A stretch of DNA of 64,000 bases from positions 11,871 through 75,870 of the forward strand of contig DAQK01000029.1 of NCBI GenBank assembly GCA_002502855.1, read 5' to 3'. Positions 26,709 through 36,970 of the stretch are shown here, piece after piece. This DNA is from Methanobacterium sp. UBA279. Lineage in GTDB: Archaea > Methanobacteriota > Methanobacteria > Methanobacteriales > Methanobacteriaceae. How positions within the stretch are numbered: the first letter of the stretch is position 1; every line of letters begins with the position of its first letter. The notes under the pieces are model-generated. The model saw only the letters and a program-made list of their open reading frames with translations. It did no database searches and was not told where the DNA came from. The position numbers and the translations under genes were made by a program.

Positions 26709-27815
26709 TTGTCAGGAAACACCACTGGAAAGGTATTCAAGGTTACCACCTTCGGCTCCAGCCATGGCATGGCCCTGGGAGCTGTAATTGACGGCTGTCC
26801 CGCAGGAATTGAGTTAAGCGAAGATGATATTCAAGGGGAACTTGATAAAAGGCGGCCTGGAACCAGTCCGGTCACCACCTCACGGGGTGAGACAGACCAG
26901 GCCCAGATCCTGTCCGGTGTATTCCAGGGTAAAACAGATGGCACCCCCATTGCAGTGGTGGTTAAAAACCTTGAATTTAACTCATCGGCATATGAAGCAC
27001 TTAAAAACACCCCCCGCCCGGGACACGGGGATTTCACCTGGAAAAACAAATATTTAAACTATGATTACCGTGGTGGTGGCCGTGGAAGTGGCAGAGTCAC
27101 CATAGGCCATGTTATCGGCGGTGCGGTGGCCAAGAAGATCTTAGATCAACTGGGGATAAAAGTTGTCTCCCACGTAACTCAGATAGGGAATATCAAAGCT
27201 AACACAGTTAACATCAACCAGATAGAATCCAAAATAAAAGAGAATCCAGTTAGATGTGCTGATCCTAAAGCTGCCAAGGAAATGGAAGAACTGATAATTA
27301 AGGTGAAGTCTAAGGGGGATTCTATAGGTGGTGTTGTGGAAACTGTGGCTTTAAATGCCCCGGTAGGTTTGGGTGAGCCTGTCTTTGATAAGCTGGATGC
27401 GGATCTCGCCAAGGCCATGATGGGCATTGGCTCGGTTAAGGGTGTGGAGATCGGCGCTGGATTTGAAGTGGCTGAGCTTACCGGATATGGTACCAACGAT
27501 GAATACTACGTTACGGCGGATGGTAAAATCAAAACCACCACCAATCAGGCAGGAGGGATCCTGGGTGGTATATCCAATGGTATGCCCATAGTGGTTAGGA
27601 TAGCCGTTAAACCCACTCCATCCATTTCACAGGCCCAGAAAACAGTTGACCTAGAAGAGATGAAGGACGCGGAGATTGAGATAGAGGGAAGGCACGACCC
27701 CTGCATCTGCCCCCGGATAACAGCCGTGGCAGAGGCTTCTATGGCTATGGTACTGGTGGATCATCTGTTAAGGGGAGGGTTCATTCCCCCTTCTACTGTA
27801 GAAAAATCGGGGTAG
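26709..27815 (+). CDS. aroC: Chorismate synthase
   Basis: This 368-residue enzyme converts 5-enolpyruvylshikimate 3-phosphate to chorismate, the last step of the shikimate pathway, using reduced flavin. Signature blocks are present: GKVFKVTTFGSSHGMALGAV near the N-terminus, RPGHGDFTWKNKY, DYRGGGRGSGRVT, and EIEGRHDPCICPR near the end. TTG 26709 is preferred over GTG 26700 because AGAGGTGA at 26696-26703 would overlap the GTG but is 5 nt before the TTG. The length fits archaeal AroC. Confidence 0.97.
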   Translation: MSGNTTGKVFKVTTFGSSHGMALGAVIDGCPAGIELSEDDIQGELDKRRPGTSPVTTSRGETDQAQILSGVFQGKTDGTPIAVVVKNLEFNSSAYEALKNTPRPGHGDFTWKNKYLNYDYRGGGRGSGRVTIGHVIGGAVAKKILDQLGIKVVSHVTQIGNIKANTVNINQIESKIKENPVRCADPKAAKEMEELIIKVKSKGDSIGGVVETVALNAPVGLGEPVFDKLDADLAKAMMGIGSVKGVEIGAGFEVAELTGYGTNDEYYVTADGKIKTTTNQAGGILGGISNGMPIVVRIAVKPTPSISQAQKTVDLEEMKDAEIEIEGRHDPCICPRITAVAEASMAMVLVDHLLRGGFIPPSTVEKSG

Positions 27816-27856
27816 ACAAGAAAGATGAAAAAATCCAAAACCCGGGAGGTTTCCCT

Positions 27857-28012
27857 ATGGACTGGTTTATAATTGCTCGTTGCAACCTATGCAATGCCGA
27901 GAAGACCTTTGAATTAGACTCAGATACTCCCCCTTATGAACTGGGAGATTTAGTTGAGGACTGCCCCTGCGGCGGGAAATACGTGGTGGAAGAGATAAGG
28001 GAGGTAAATTGA
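27857..28012 (+). CDS. Small zinc-ribbon-like protein
   Basis: This 51-residue protein starts at ATG 27857, with GGGAGGT 6 nt upstream. It has two cysteine pairs, CNLC (residues 9-12) and CPCGG (about 36-40), expected to bind one zinc ion. It has no membrane segment. The family is not recognised; small rubredoxin-like or ribbon proteins of this size are frequent in methanogens. It follows aroC by 41 nt and could be on the same transcript, ending before the oppositely oriented tRNA gene. Confidence 0.65.
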   Translation: MDWFIIARCNLCNAEKTFELDSDTPPYELGDLVEDCPCGGKYVVEEIREVN

Positions 28013-28047
28013 TAAGAAGAGATAAGAAAAATAGATTAAAAAATTAA

Positions 28048-28120
28048 GCCCCGGGCGGGAATTGAACCCGCGACCTCAGGATTACGAATCCCGCGCTATA
28101 CCGGACTAAGCCACCGGGGC
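28048..28120 (-). tRNA. tRNA-Thr (anticodon CGT)
   Basis: The minus strand folds into a complete cloverleaf. The acceptor stem is GCCCCGG/CCGGGGC, the D arm starts GCTTAG, the anticodon stem is CGGGA/TCCTG with loop TTCGTAA, and the T arm is GCGGG-TTCAATT-CCCGC. Loop positions 34-36 are CGT, reading the threonine codon ACG. The 3' CCA is not encoded. There is no intron. Confidence 0.95.
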
Positions 28121-28239
28121 ATTGAAATCATTTGAATCTATATAATTCTTTAATTCTATAAGATATTAAAGAAATCTAACTTTTTTTGAAAAAAATAGTA
28201 ATCGACATCTATAATTCAAACAATTTTCCTAACTTTTGG

Positions 28240-28538
28240 TTAATTTTCCTGTCTCAACTTATCATCAAGTTCTCCTAATTCACCTACTATCAATTCTTTC
28301 AAAATAGTAGCTATTTTATCCAGCTTTATAACTCGATCTACCTTCAATCCTGATTTTTCAAACCCATCATGGTTTTTTTCTTAATATAATATCGGCATCA
28401 GAAGGTTTTAAAAATTTTAGATGAAATGAATGACACAACTGCATCTTTTTCTCCTTTATAAAGAACCAAAGCAGGTCTGAGTTTGGCCGCGGTTAAACCC
28501 GTAAAAGGAAATGGTAGGAGAACTATCTTCCCCTTCAT
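28240..28538 (-). pseudogene. MazF/PemK-like toxin, frameshifted
   Basis: From ATG 28538 the product reads MKGKIVLLPFPFTGLTAAKL-RPALVLYKGEKDAVVSFISS, the standard start of MazF/PemK endoribonucleases (LLPFPFTGL and RPALVL). Frameshifts near 28410 and in the T7 run 28373-28379 break the rest, which would continue KPSDADIIL, then HDGFEKSGLKVDRVIKLDKI and end at TAA 28240. The start codon overlaps the natural stop of the upstream antitoxin as ATGA. Active toxin is not expected. Confidence 0.7.
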
Positions 28539-28740
28539 TTATATCTTACCTTAAGATCTTTTAACTGTAAATGCTTGGTTCATCTTCTAAAAATTTAGAT
28601 AATGATCCGTCTGACAACTGCATATATGAGGAAATCTCCTTTTCATACACGATTTCATCGATCTTCTTTGAAATCTCCCTCATCTGCTGTTTTATATCTT
28701 TAATATCAGCTTCTATATCTGTCATGAACTCGCTTCCCAT
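28535..28740 (-). pseudogene. Antitoxin partner of MazF-like toxin, C-terminal frameshift
   Basis: The frame from ATG 28740 encodes MGSEFMTDIEADIKDIKQQM-REISKKIDEIV, a helical acidic protein, and stops at TAA 28561 after DEPSIYS. One more T there would continue LKDLKVRYK and end in a TGA overlapping the toxin ATG at 28536-28538. The restored overlap argues that the ancestral gene had this longer end. The product as read lacks only nine residues and may still work. Confidence 0.6.
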
Positions 28741-28866
28741 AATTACTTCTCATCTACAAAAAAAATTAATTTATTATCCTTAAGTCAAAATATAATTTTC
28801 GTTGTTATTTTTTTTAGATTTTAAATTATTTAAAGTTTAACAAGTACAAAATCTTAAAATTAAAGA

Positions 28867-29667
28867 TTAAAACTCATTCAGTGTCTGCTGTTTCGGCCTG
28901 AATTCATCCAGATCGATTTGCATACCATCCCGGGCGGCTATTACCTGTTTTCCCGTGTTATTTTTGATTCTTTCTGCTTCCTGGTCAGGATGGTTCATGA
29001 TGAGCTTCATCCCCAGGTGGGTCATGATGGCCAGTTTAGGTGAAACTTCCTCCACCAGTTTCTGGAAATCATCTGCACAGAGATGCCCGTGCAGACGGTC
29101 ACCATCGGGTCTTATTACACTGGCTATAAGCACGTTCGCATCTTTATGTTCCCTGGGGAGTTCTGGTATGTACCCTGTATCTGAGGTGTAGGAAATGATA
29201 AAATCATCCACCTGGAACTTGAACCCCACCGCTTTAGGGTCGCCGTGTTTGGTGCTGGTGGCGGTTACCCTTAGTTTATCTATTTTAACTGTTTCTCCAG
29301 CCTCCAATATGTTAACCCGGGGGATGTTCTTGTGATACTCGGATATGCAGGGACCCCATCTTTCATATCCATCTATAACACTTTTACTACCCACCAGAAA
29401 GCCCTTTTTCCGGGTCATACCCCTGGTCATGGCCTCAATTAGGACCTCGGCATCGGTGTAATGGTCGGTGTGGCTGTGGGAGACCAGCACCCCGTTTAAC
29501 TTTAAGGGACTCAATCCGAACTGGTACGTCCGCACCAGTGCCCCGGGTCCAGGGTCTATGTGGATGTTCTTTCCATCGATATCATCTATTCTGAAACCGC
29601 CGGTCATCCTCTTCTGGGTTATGGTGGCAAATCTTCCCCCGCCGCTTCCTAAAAATGTCAGTTTCAT
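28867..29667 (-). CDS. Metallo-beta-lactamase-fold hydrolase
   Basis: This 266-residue MBL-fold protein starts with the strand LTFLGSGGGRFATITQKRMTG and carries the metal motif HSHTDHYTD (about residues 63-71). Further ligands are in TKHGD, TSDTGY and the C-terminal THLGM. Such enzymes hydrolyse phosphodiesters, thioesters or related bonds; this subset with GSGGGR is common in methanogens and has no agreed substrate. It starts 43 nt downstream of the DUF2121 gene on the same strand and may be co-transcribed. Confidence 0.88.
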   Translation of the reverse strand: MKLTFLGSGGGRFATITQKRMTGGFRIDDIDGKNIHIDPGPGALVRTYQFGLSPLKLNGVLVSHSHTDHYTDAEVLIEAMTRGMTRKKGFLVGSKSVIDGYERWGPCISEYHKNIPRVNILEAGETVKIDKLRVTATSTKHGDPKAVGFKFQVDDFIISYTSDTGYIPELPREHKDANVLIASVIRPDGDRLHGHLCADDFQKLVEEVSPKLAIMTHLGMKLIMNHPDQEAERIKNNTGKQVIAARDGMQIDLDEFRPKQQTLNEF

Positions 29668-29710
29668 TTATTCTCCCTAATTTAAATTTAGACCTTAAAA
29701 TTCCGAATTG

Positions 29711-30640
<930 letters not shown>

Positions 30641-30800
30641 TTTTATTCCACCAATAAATAATTAGTTTTTCAACTAATATTAAGAGTATCTCCATTCTGG
30701 GTTTATAAAAATATTCATTTAAATACAGTGCAAAATAGGATTTCTAATCCCAATGAAAACAGGATCTAACTGGTTAGAGTATAAAAAAAAATCCATGTAA

Positions 30801-31721
30801 TCATCCCTGTTCTTCTAAAATAGAGTTTAGATCATCAGTAGCTTCCCGGCTTTCATCGGTAACTGGTATTAAATTAATTTTATCTGCAGATTCAACTCCA
30901 ACACCCAGTTCTACCCCTCTTTTAATCTGTTCCTGCTGGAAGATCGGCCCACGAGAAACATCACCGGTGGTACCGTAATATCTTAATACGGCAACTCCCA
31001 CCGCATCAATGGCCACCCTGTCAGTTGAAGCAAGTAAAAGATTGGGTTCGGCTAACTGGCCTCTCTCTGGTCCCTGGTCTAGGAAGGCTTTTATTCCATC
31101 CATTAAAACCAGGTCCACGGGGTAGTGTTGGTTTATCTCTGCGATCATCTTCCGCTGGTATGGGGACATATGTAACTCGGCCATGTAGTTGTAAACACTT
31201 CCCGGGACTTTCTTAGCCACCAGGCCCACTGAATTTTTAAGTGAAAGAGTAAAGTGGCCGCCGAATCTATGGGTTTTCAGACAGCAGGTCTGCACCACCT
31301 TATCTGCCTCTTGAAATATTTTAGAAATATAAAAACCTCTAAGCCAGTGGTTTCCATCCCCTTTAATTTTAATCCAGCCCTCTTTTTCTTCTTCATCAAG
31401 GACCACCAGTTTAAAACCAAGCTTATGGGATAATCTATATACACCCATCTTCTCCAGTACTTCCCGGGTGGTTCCCATGCCACTGCGCTCGGCCATCACC
31501 ATCTCAGACGCACCGGCTTCCTGGAGATTCCTGACCAACGCCTCCAAAGTCTGTAGGTGGGTGGATGCCGGGAAGGGATCGGCGCTGTTGAAATTGGCCT
31601 TTATAGCCACATTTTTCCCGGAAAATTCATTTAAACTAAATTTTTTAAGTAAAAGATCGGTTCCCTCTGTCCTATCCTCGGTTTTAATGAGGTAAACATC
31701 ACTTTGGCTCTGGTTAACCAT
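30801..31721 (-). CDS. DUF362 domain protein
   Basis: This 306-residue DUF362 protein has the segments NVAIKANFNSADPFPASTHL (about 34-53), MVMAERSGMGTTREVLEKMG, CCLKTHRFGGHFTLSLKNSVG and LVLMDGIKAFLDQGP. DUF362 domains are widespread in anaerobes, often fused to ferredoxin domains; here the ferredoxin part is missing. No enzymatic activity is established. It stands alone between uvrA and the DUF2121 gene. Confidence 0.85.
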   Translation of the reverse strand: MVNQSQSDVYLIKTEDRTEGTDLLLKKFSLNEFSGKNVAIKANFNSADPFPASTHLQTLEALVRNLQEAGASEMVMAERSGMGTTREVLEKMGVYRLSHKLGFKLVVLDEEEKEGWIKIKGDGNHWLRGFYISKIFQEADKVVQTCCLKTHRFGGHFTLSLKNSVGLVAKKVPGSVYNYMAELHMSPYQRKMIAEINQHYPVDLVLMDGIKAFLDQGPERGQLAEPNLLLASTDRVAIDAVGVAVLRYYGTTGDVSRGPIFQQEQIKRGVELGVGVESADKINLIPVTDESREATDDLNSILEEQG

Positions 31722-31836
31722 CCTGTCCGTCCCCGGTAAATTTCAACTTTTTAGAAAGGAAATCTGCAATAAAATATATGAGGGGCTTGGAAATAATAAA
31801 ATTTTCTTGAAATAAAATTGAAAAAGTGGTTTTTTT

Positions 31837-34740
31837 TTATTTGTTGTTGTTGCCTGTCTCACCAGGAACAGCTTCACTTCCACTTTCCAGTTTAGATAAA
31901 ATATTATCCTCACTTAAGACATGTTCTAAAAATTCACCAGTGTAAGTTCCACTTGTTGCTATCTCTTCTGGCGTGCCCTGGGCAATGACCTTTCCACCAT
32001 CATCTCCACCTTCCGGTCCCAGGTCTATAATGTAGTCAGCGGTTTTTATGACGTCCAGGTTATGTTCGATTACTATGATGGTGTTACCCGAGTCCCGGAG
32101 TCTTTCCAGAACATGTAACAACTTCTTAATATCTGCAAAGTGCAGGCCGGTGGTGGGCTCATCCAGGATGTACAGGGTTTTACCGGTGCTTTGGCGGCTT
32201 AACTCCTTGGCCAGTTTAACTCTCTGGGCCTCTCCACCAGATAATGTGGTGGCGGGCTGTCCCAGTTTAATATATCCCAGACCAACATCGTCCAGGGTCT
32301 GCAGCTTCTTCTTGATACGGGGAATGTTCTTAAAGAACTCCAATGCCTCCTCTACCGTCATATCCAGGACTTCGGCTATGTTTTTACCTTTATAACGGAC
32401 TTCCAGTGTTTCCCTGTTGTACCTTTTACCGTTACATACTTCACAGGGCACGTACACATCCGCCAGGAAGTGCATCTCGATCTTGATGATACCGTCACCG
32501 GTACAGGCTTCACACCGTCCACCCTTAACATTGAAACTGAACCTGCCTGGTTTGTATCCTCTCTGGTTAGCGGTTGGGGTCTGGGCGAAGAGTTCCCGGA
32601 TGTAGGTGAACACTCCAGTGTAGGTGGCCGAGTTAGACCGGGGGGTACGTCCGATGGGTGACTGGTCGATGATTATGGTCTTGTCTATCTGTTCTATTCC
32701 CTCTATGGACTGGTGTTTACCAGGGTTCATGTGTTTATGGTTTAAAATACCGTATAAACCTTTATATAAGACGTCGTTTATGAGTGTGCTTTTGCCTGAA
32801 CCTGAAACCCCGGTTATACAGGTGAAAACACCCAGGGGGAAGTCCACATCTATGTTCTGCAGGTTATGCTCCTGAGCTCCCTTCACAGTTAAGAAACTAT
32901 CATACCCCTTCCTTTCAGCAGGGACGGGTATGGTTTCCTGTCTGGAGAGGTACTTGCCGGTTATGGAGCCCGGATCCCGGGATATCTCCTGGGGAGTTCC
33001 GGCGGATATTATCTGTCCCCCGTGCTCCCCTGCCCCGGGTCCAATGTCTATCACATGGTCTGCGGAGACTATGGTCTCCTCGTCATGCTCCACTATGATG
33101 AGCGTGTTTCCTATGTCCCTTAGTTTCTTGAGCGTCTCTATCAGGCGGGCGTTGTCCCGCTGGTGCAGGCCTATACTGGGCTCATCCAGGATATACAGTA
33201 CACCTACCAGTCCTGAGCCGATCTGGGTGGCCAGACGGATACGCTGGGCTTCACCCCCAGATAAACTACCTGAAGAACGGTCCAGTGTGATGTAATCAAG
33301 CCCTACATCCTTCAAGAACCTTAACCTTTCTTTTATCTCCTTTAACACTTCCTGGGCTATGTACTGTTCCCTTTCCGTAAGTTCCAGGCTTTCAAAGAAT
33401 TTATAGGATTCTTTAATGGGCCATTCCACCACCTCTGTGATAGATTTACCCCCCACAGTTACCGAACGGCTCTCCGGGCGCAGCCTTGTCCCATCACAGA
33501 CCGGGCATTTACGGTCGCTCATGAACTGGCCCATGTAACTGCGCATATAGTTGGATTTGGTCTCCATGTAGATCCGCTCCATACGGGTTATCACCCCTTC
33601 AAATCGGCGTTTAACCCGGTGAAGTCTGTTTCTCCTCTGGAACTGGAATTCTATCCGGTCGGTTGAGCCGTAGAGTATTATATCCTGATGCTTAGGGGAT
33701 AAATCTTTGAAGGGCGTGTCCATACTGAATCCATAGTGCTCAGCGACTGCCCCTAACATCTGGCCGTAGTAATTATCCCGGTGTTTCGATCGGCTCCATG
33801 GTAGGATGACCCCCTCATTAAGGGACAGGCTGGGATCAGGGATCACCAGGTCGGCATCTATCTCCATCTTACTTCCCAGTCCATTACACTCTGGACAGGC
33901 CCCGTGGGGGTTGTTGAAGGAGAACATTCGGGGGCTTATCTCCTCGAAGTTGATTCCGCACTCGGTACAGGCGAAGTCCTCACTGAACAGCTTTTCGGTT
34001 GCATCTTCTCCAGTACCGCATAGCACTGTGAGTAGTCCTTCTCCCAGTTCCAGGGCTGTTTCCACTGAATCTGCCAGTCTGGCTTCAAAGTCCCGATCGT
34101 ATCGTATCTTCAGCCGGTCAACCAGTACTTCGATGGTGTGTTTAAAGTTCTTCTCCAGTTTTATCTCTGATTCCAGATCCCTTACTTCCCCGTCCACCCG
34201 CACCCGGACGAATCCCTTGCTGCGCAGGTCCTCGAATATTTTCTGGTGCTCTCCTTTTCTGTCGCGTACCAGGGGTGCCAGTATCTGTATCTTGGTGTCC
34301 TCCGACTCCTGGAGGATGTTGTCCACTATCTGGTCTGGTGTCTGCTGGCTGATCTCCTTACCACAAACATGGCAGTGGGCGATTCCGATACGGGCAAATA
34401 ATAATCGTAAATAGTCATATATTTCAGTTACAGTACCAACTGTAGAACGGGGGTTCATCCTGGTGGTTTTCTGGTCTATGGATATGGCTGGGGAGAGTCC
34501 CTCTATATAGTCCACCTCTGGCTTTTTCATCTGCCCCAGGAACTGTCGGGCGTAGGCGGATAATGATTCCACGTATCGCCTCTGTCCCTCGGCGTAGATG
34601 GTGTCGAATGCCAGGGATGATTTCCCGGAACCGCTTATACCGGTTATCACCACCATCTGATCCCGGGGTATCTCCACGTCTATGTTCCGCAGGTTGTGCT
34701 CCCGGGCTCCCTTAATTATGATACTATCCTTCTTATTCAT
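31837..34740 (-). CDS. uvrA: Excinuclease ABC subunit A
   Basis: This 967-residue UvrA has two ABC ATPase halves with Walker A motifs GISGSGKSSLAFDT (near the N-terminus) and GVSGSGKSTLINDV, two signature blocks (GSLSGGEAQRIRLA and TTLSGGEAQRVKLA), and zinc-binding cysteines (CHVCGK, CTECG, CEACTGDGI, CEVCNGKR). It finds bulky DNA lesions and loads UvrB. The start overlaps the end of uvrB by 8 nt, so the two are one operon. Bacterial-type excision repair in Methanobacteriales is thought to come from bacteria. The reading frame is intact. Confidence 0.98.
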   Translation of the reverse strand: MNKKDSIIIKGAREHNLRNIDVEIPRDQMVVITGISGSGKSSLAFDTIYAEGQRRYVESLSAYARQFLGQMKKPEVDYIEGLSPAISIDQKTTRMNPRSTVGTVTEIYDYLRLLFARIGIAHCHVCGKEISQQTPDQIVDNILQESEDTKIQILAPLVRDRKGEHQKIFEDLRSKGFVRVRVDGEVRDLESEIKLEKNFKHTIEVLVDRLKIRYDRDFEARLADSVETALELGEGLLTVLCGTGEDATEKLFSEDFACTECGINFEEISPRMFSFNNPHGACPECNGLGSKMEIDADLVIPDPSLSLNEGVILPWSRSKHRDNYYGQMLGAVAEHYGFSMDTPFKDLSPKHQDIILYGSTDRIEFQFQRRNRLHRVKRRFEGVITRMERIYMETKSNYMRSYMGQFMSDRKCPVCDGTRLRPESRSVTVGGKSITEVVEWPIKESYKFFESLELTEREQYIAQEVLKEIKERLRFLKDVGLDYITLDRSSGSLSGGEAQRIRLATQIGSGLVGVLYILDEPSIGLHQRDNARLIETLKKLRDIGNTLIIVEHDEETIVSADHVIDIGPGAGEHGGQIISAGTPQEISRDPGSITGKYLSRQETIPVPAERKGYDSFLTVKGAQEHNLQNIDVDFPLGVFTCITGVSGSGKSTLINDVLYKGLYGILNHKHMNPGKHQSIEGIEQIDKTIIIDQSPIGRTPRSNSATYTGVFTYIRELFAQTPTANQRGYKPGRFSFNVKGGRCEACTGDGIIKIEMHFLADVYVPCEVCNGKRYNRETLEVRYKGKNIAEVLDMTVEEALEFFKNIPRIKKKLQTLDDVGLGYIKLGQPATTLSGGEAQRVKLAKELSRQSTGKTLYILDEPTTGLHFADIKKLLHVLERLRDSGNTIIVIEHNLDVIKTADYIIDLGPEGGDDGGKVIAQGTPEEIATSGTYTGEFLEHVLSEDNILSKLESGSEAVPGETGNNNK

Positions 34741-36703
34741 TTCTAACTTCCTCGAATATCAGTATTTTATCCCTGATTCTTGCTGCTTCTTCAAAGTCCA
34801 GTCTCTGGGCTGCTTTTTTCATATCTTTCCTTAGATCCTGTATGAACAGGTGTAATTCGTCCTTGGGCATGTTTTCGATGTCGTCGCGCAGGACCACATC
34901 CTTCTTCTGTGTTTTTTCCTTAAGTGAACGGGACGTGCTTTTGGGTGTGATGTTATGTTCCCTGTTATATTCCATCTGTAAATGTCTTCTCCGGTTGGTG
35001 GTGTCCACTGCCTTGCGGATGGATTCCGTCACCTCATCGGCGTAGATCATGACCTGCCCCTCCACGTTCCGGGCGGCCCGGCCTATGGTCTGGATGAGTG
35101 ATGGCTCGCTGCGGAGGAATCCCTCCTTATCAGCGTCGAGTATACCCACCAGGCCTACCTCGGGGAGGTCCAATCCTTCTCTTAAAAGGTTCACTCCCAC
35201 TAGACAGTGGAATTCTCCCCGGCGAAGGTCGTCGATGATGTCTATCCTCTCCAGGGTGCTGATCTCCGAGTGGAGGTAGCGTACCTTGAGCCCGGTCCGG
35301 GCGTAGTAGTCTGTGAGGTCCTCGGCCATCTTCTTGGTGAGGGTGGTTACCAAAACCCTCTGATCACTATCTACCTTCTTGTTTATCTCTCCCAGAAGGT
35401 GTTCCACCTGTCCCTTCACCGGGTGAATCTGTATCTCCGGATCCACCAGTCCGGTGGGCCTGATTATCTGTTCTACTATGTTTTTACTCAGTCCCAACTC
35501 GTACTTGGCTGGTGTGGCTGAGACGTAGATCACCTGGTTCTGCAGTGCCTCGAATTCCTGGAAGTTCAGGGGCCGGTTCTCCCGGGCGCTGGGTAGTCTG
35601 AAACCGTACTCCACCAGGCTGTCCTTACGGGCTTTATCTCCAGCGTACATCCCACCTATTTGGGGTACGGTAACGTGTGACTCATCTATAATAGTTAAAT
35701 AGTCCTTTGGGAAGTATTTAAGGAGTGTGTAGGGTGTTTCCCCCCATTTCCGTCCGGAGAGGTGCATGGAGTAATTCTCGATACCCGGGCAGTAGCCCAT
35801 CTCCCGGAGCATCTCCATATCATACCGTGTCCTCTGCTCCAGCCTCTGCGCCTCTACCAGTTTGTTCTGGGCTTTCAGGATGGTGAGCCTGTCTTCCAGT
35901 TCCTCTTCAATGGCATTTAATGCCTTCCTGAGTTTTGAATCAGCTATCACGAAGTGTTTGGCCGGGAAAATGGTTATCCGGTCCATATCTCTCCGGTGAC
36001 TCCTTAAAAGTGGATCGATGGTGGAGATGTTTTCTATCTCATCTCCAAAGAGCTCTAAGCGCAGGGCCACCTTTCCATGGGCAGGGTATACGTCGATTAC
36101 ATCTCCCCTGACCCGGAAGGTACCCCTGGTAAATTCTATGTCGTTGCGGTCGTACTGCATCTTAACCAGGCTGGCCAGTATGGCCTCCCGGTCCATGGTG
36201 TCCCCTACACTCAGGGGTAGCACCTGTTCACTGTAATCCTCCGGAGACCCTATACCGTAGATGCAGGAGACACTGGAGACCACTATGACATCATCCCGGG
36301 AAAGCAGGGACTGGGTGGTGGAGTGGCGCATCATATCGATTTCATCGTTGATGGACGCCTCCTTATCTATATAGGTGTCTGAGTGGGGGATGTAAGCCTC
36401 TGGCTGGTAGTAGTCGTAGTAGCTTACGAAGTACTCCACGGCGTTGTCCGGGAAGAGCTCCCGGAACTCCTCGTATAACTGGGCGGCCAGTGTTTTATTA
36501 TGCGACATGACCAGGGTGGGTTTTTGAACCTCCTTTATAACGTTGGCCATGGTGAAAGTCTTACCCGAGCCAGTTACCCCTAAGAGTGTCTGATGTTTGA
36601 ATCCGCTTTCTATACCTTCTGTGAGTGATTTTATGGCTTTAGGCTGGTCGCCTAGTGGTTTGTAGTTTGATACAAGTCTAAATTCGCTCATCTCTATCCT
36701 CAT
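34733..36703 (-). CDS. uvrB: Excinuclease ABC subunit B
   Basis: This 656-residue UvrB is a helicase-like DNA-damage verifier. It has Walker A (GVTGSGKTFTMANV), the beta-hairpin region (VSYYDYYQPEAYIPHSDTYI), DESH box (IIDESHVTVPQ), motif VI (QTIGRAARNVEG) and the C-terminal UVR helix pair (LRKDMKKAAQRLDFEEAARI). A GTG- or ATG-started extension (MRIEMSEF) is possible; the ATG at 36691 is an alternative. It is the first gene of the uvrB-uvrA operon and diverges from uvrC. Confidence 0.98.
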   Translation of the reverse strand: MRIEMSEFRLVSNYKPLGDQPKAIKSLTEGIESGFKHQTLLGVTGSGKTFTMANVIKEVQKPTLVMSHNKTLAAQLYEEFRELFPDNAVEYFVSYYDYYQPEAYIPHSDTYIDKEASINDEIDMMRHSTTQSLLSRDDVIVVSSVSCIYGIGSPEDYSEQVLPLSVGDTMDREAILASLVKMQYDRNDIEFTRGTFRVRGDVIDVYPAHGKVALRLELFGDEIENISTIDPLLRSHRRDMDRITIFPAKHFVIADSKLRKALNAIEEELEDRLTILKAQNKLVEAQRLEQRTRYDMEMLREMGYCPGIENYSMHLSGRKWGETPYTLLKYFPKDYLTIIDESHVTVPQIGGMYAGDKARKDSLVEYGFRLPSARENRPLNFQEFEALQNQVIYVSATPAKYELGLSKNIVEQIIRPTGLVDPEIQIHPVKGQVEHLLGEINKKVDSDQRVLVTTLTKKMAEDLTDYYARTGLKVRYLHSEISTLERIDIIDDLRRGEFHCLVGVNLLREGLDLPEVGLVGILDADKEGFLRSEPSLIQTIGRAARNVEGQVMIYADEVTESIRKAVDTTNRRRHLQMEYNREHNITPKSTSRSLKEKTQKKDVVLRDDIENMPKDELHLFIQDLRKDMKKAAQRLDFEEAARIRDKILIFEEVRNE

Positions 36704-36970
36704 CGAGAAAATATAATATGTATAAGGTTGTTATAGGAAATCTAAAAATAGAATATATATAATTAATTCCTTCATCTATTATATAAAGACTACCATCCCC
36801 CATATTTTTTTATTGGATTAAAGAATAACTAAATAGTCTAACCTAGAGTGGTTGAGAAGTATTCTAGATTAAAAAAGGTTATATAAAAAAAGGATAGTTC
36901 GACTTGATTATTTTTTATTTTCCAATAAGACCTATCATTTGTCTAATCAATGGAACAACTTAGGATTTAC

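Noticed and set aside
28571..28783. Possible 70-residue plus-strand protein
   Set aside because: It is antisense to the antitoxin of the MazF-like pair, which has the overlapping-gene structure expected of a real module.
33806..34414. Open frame of 202 codons on the plus strand
   Set aside because: Antisense to uvrA, Ser/Arg-rich, no motif; uvrA itself is certain.
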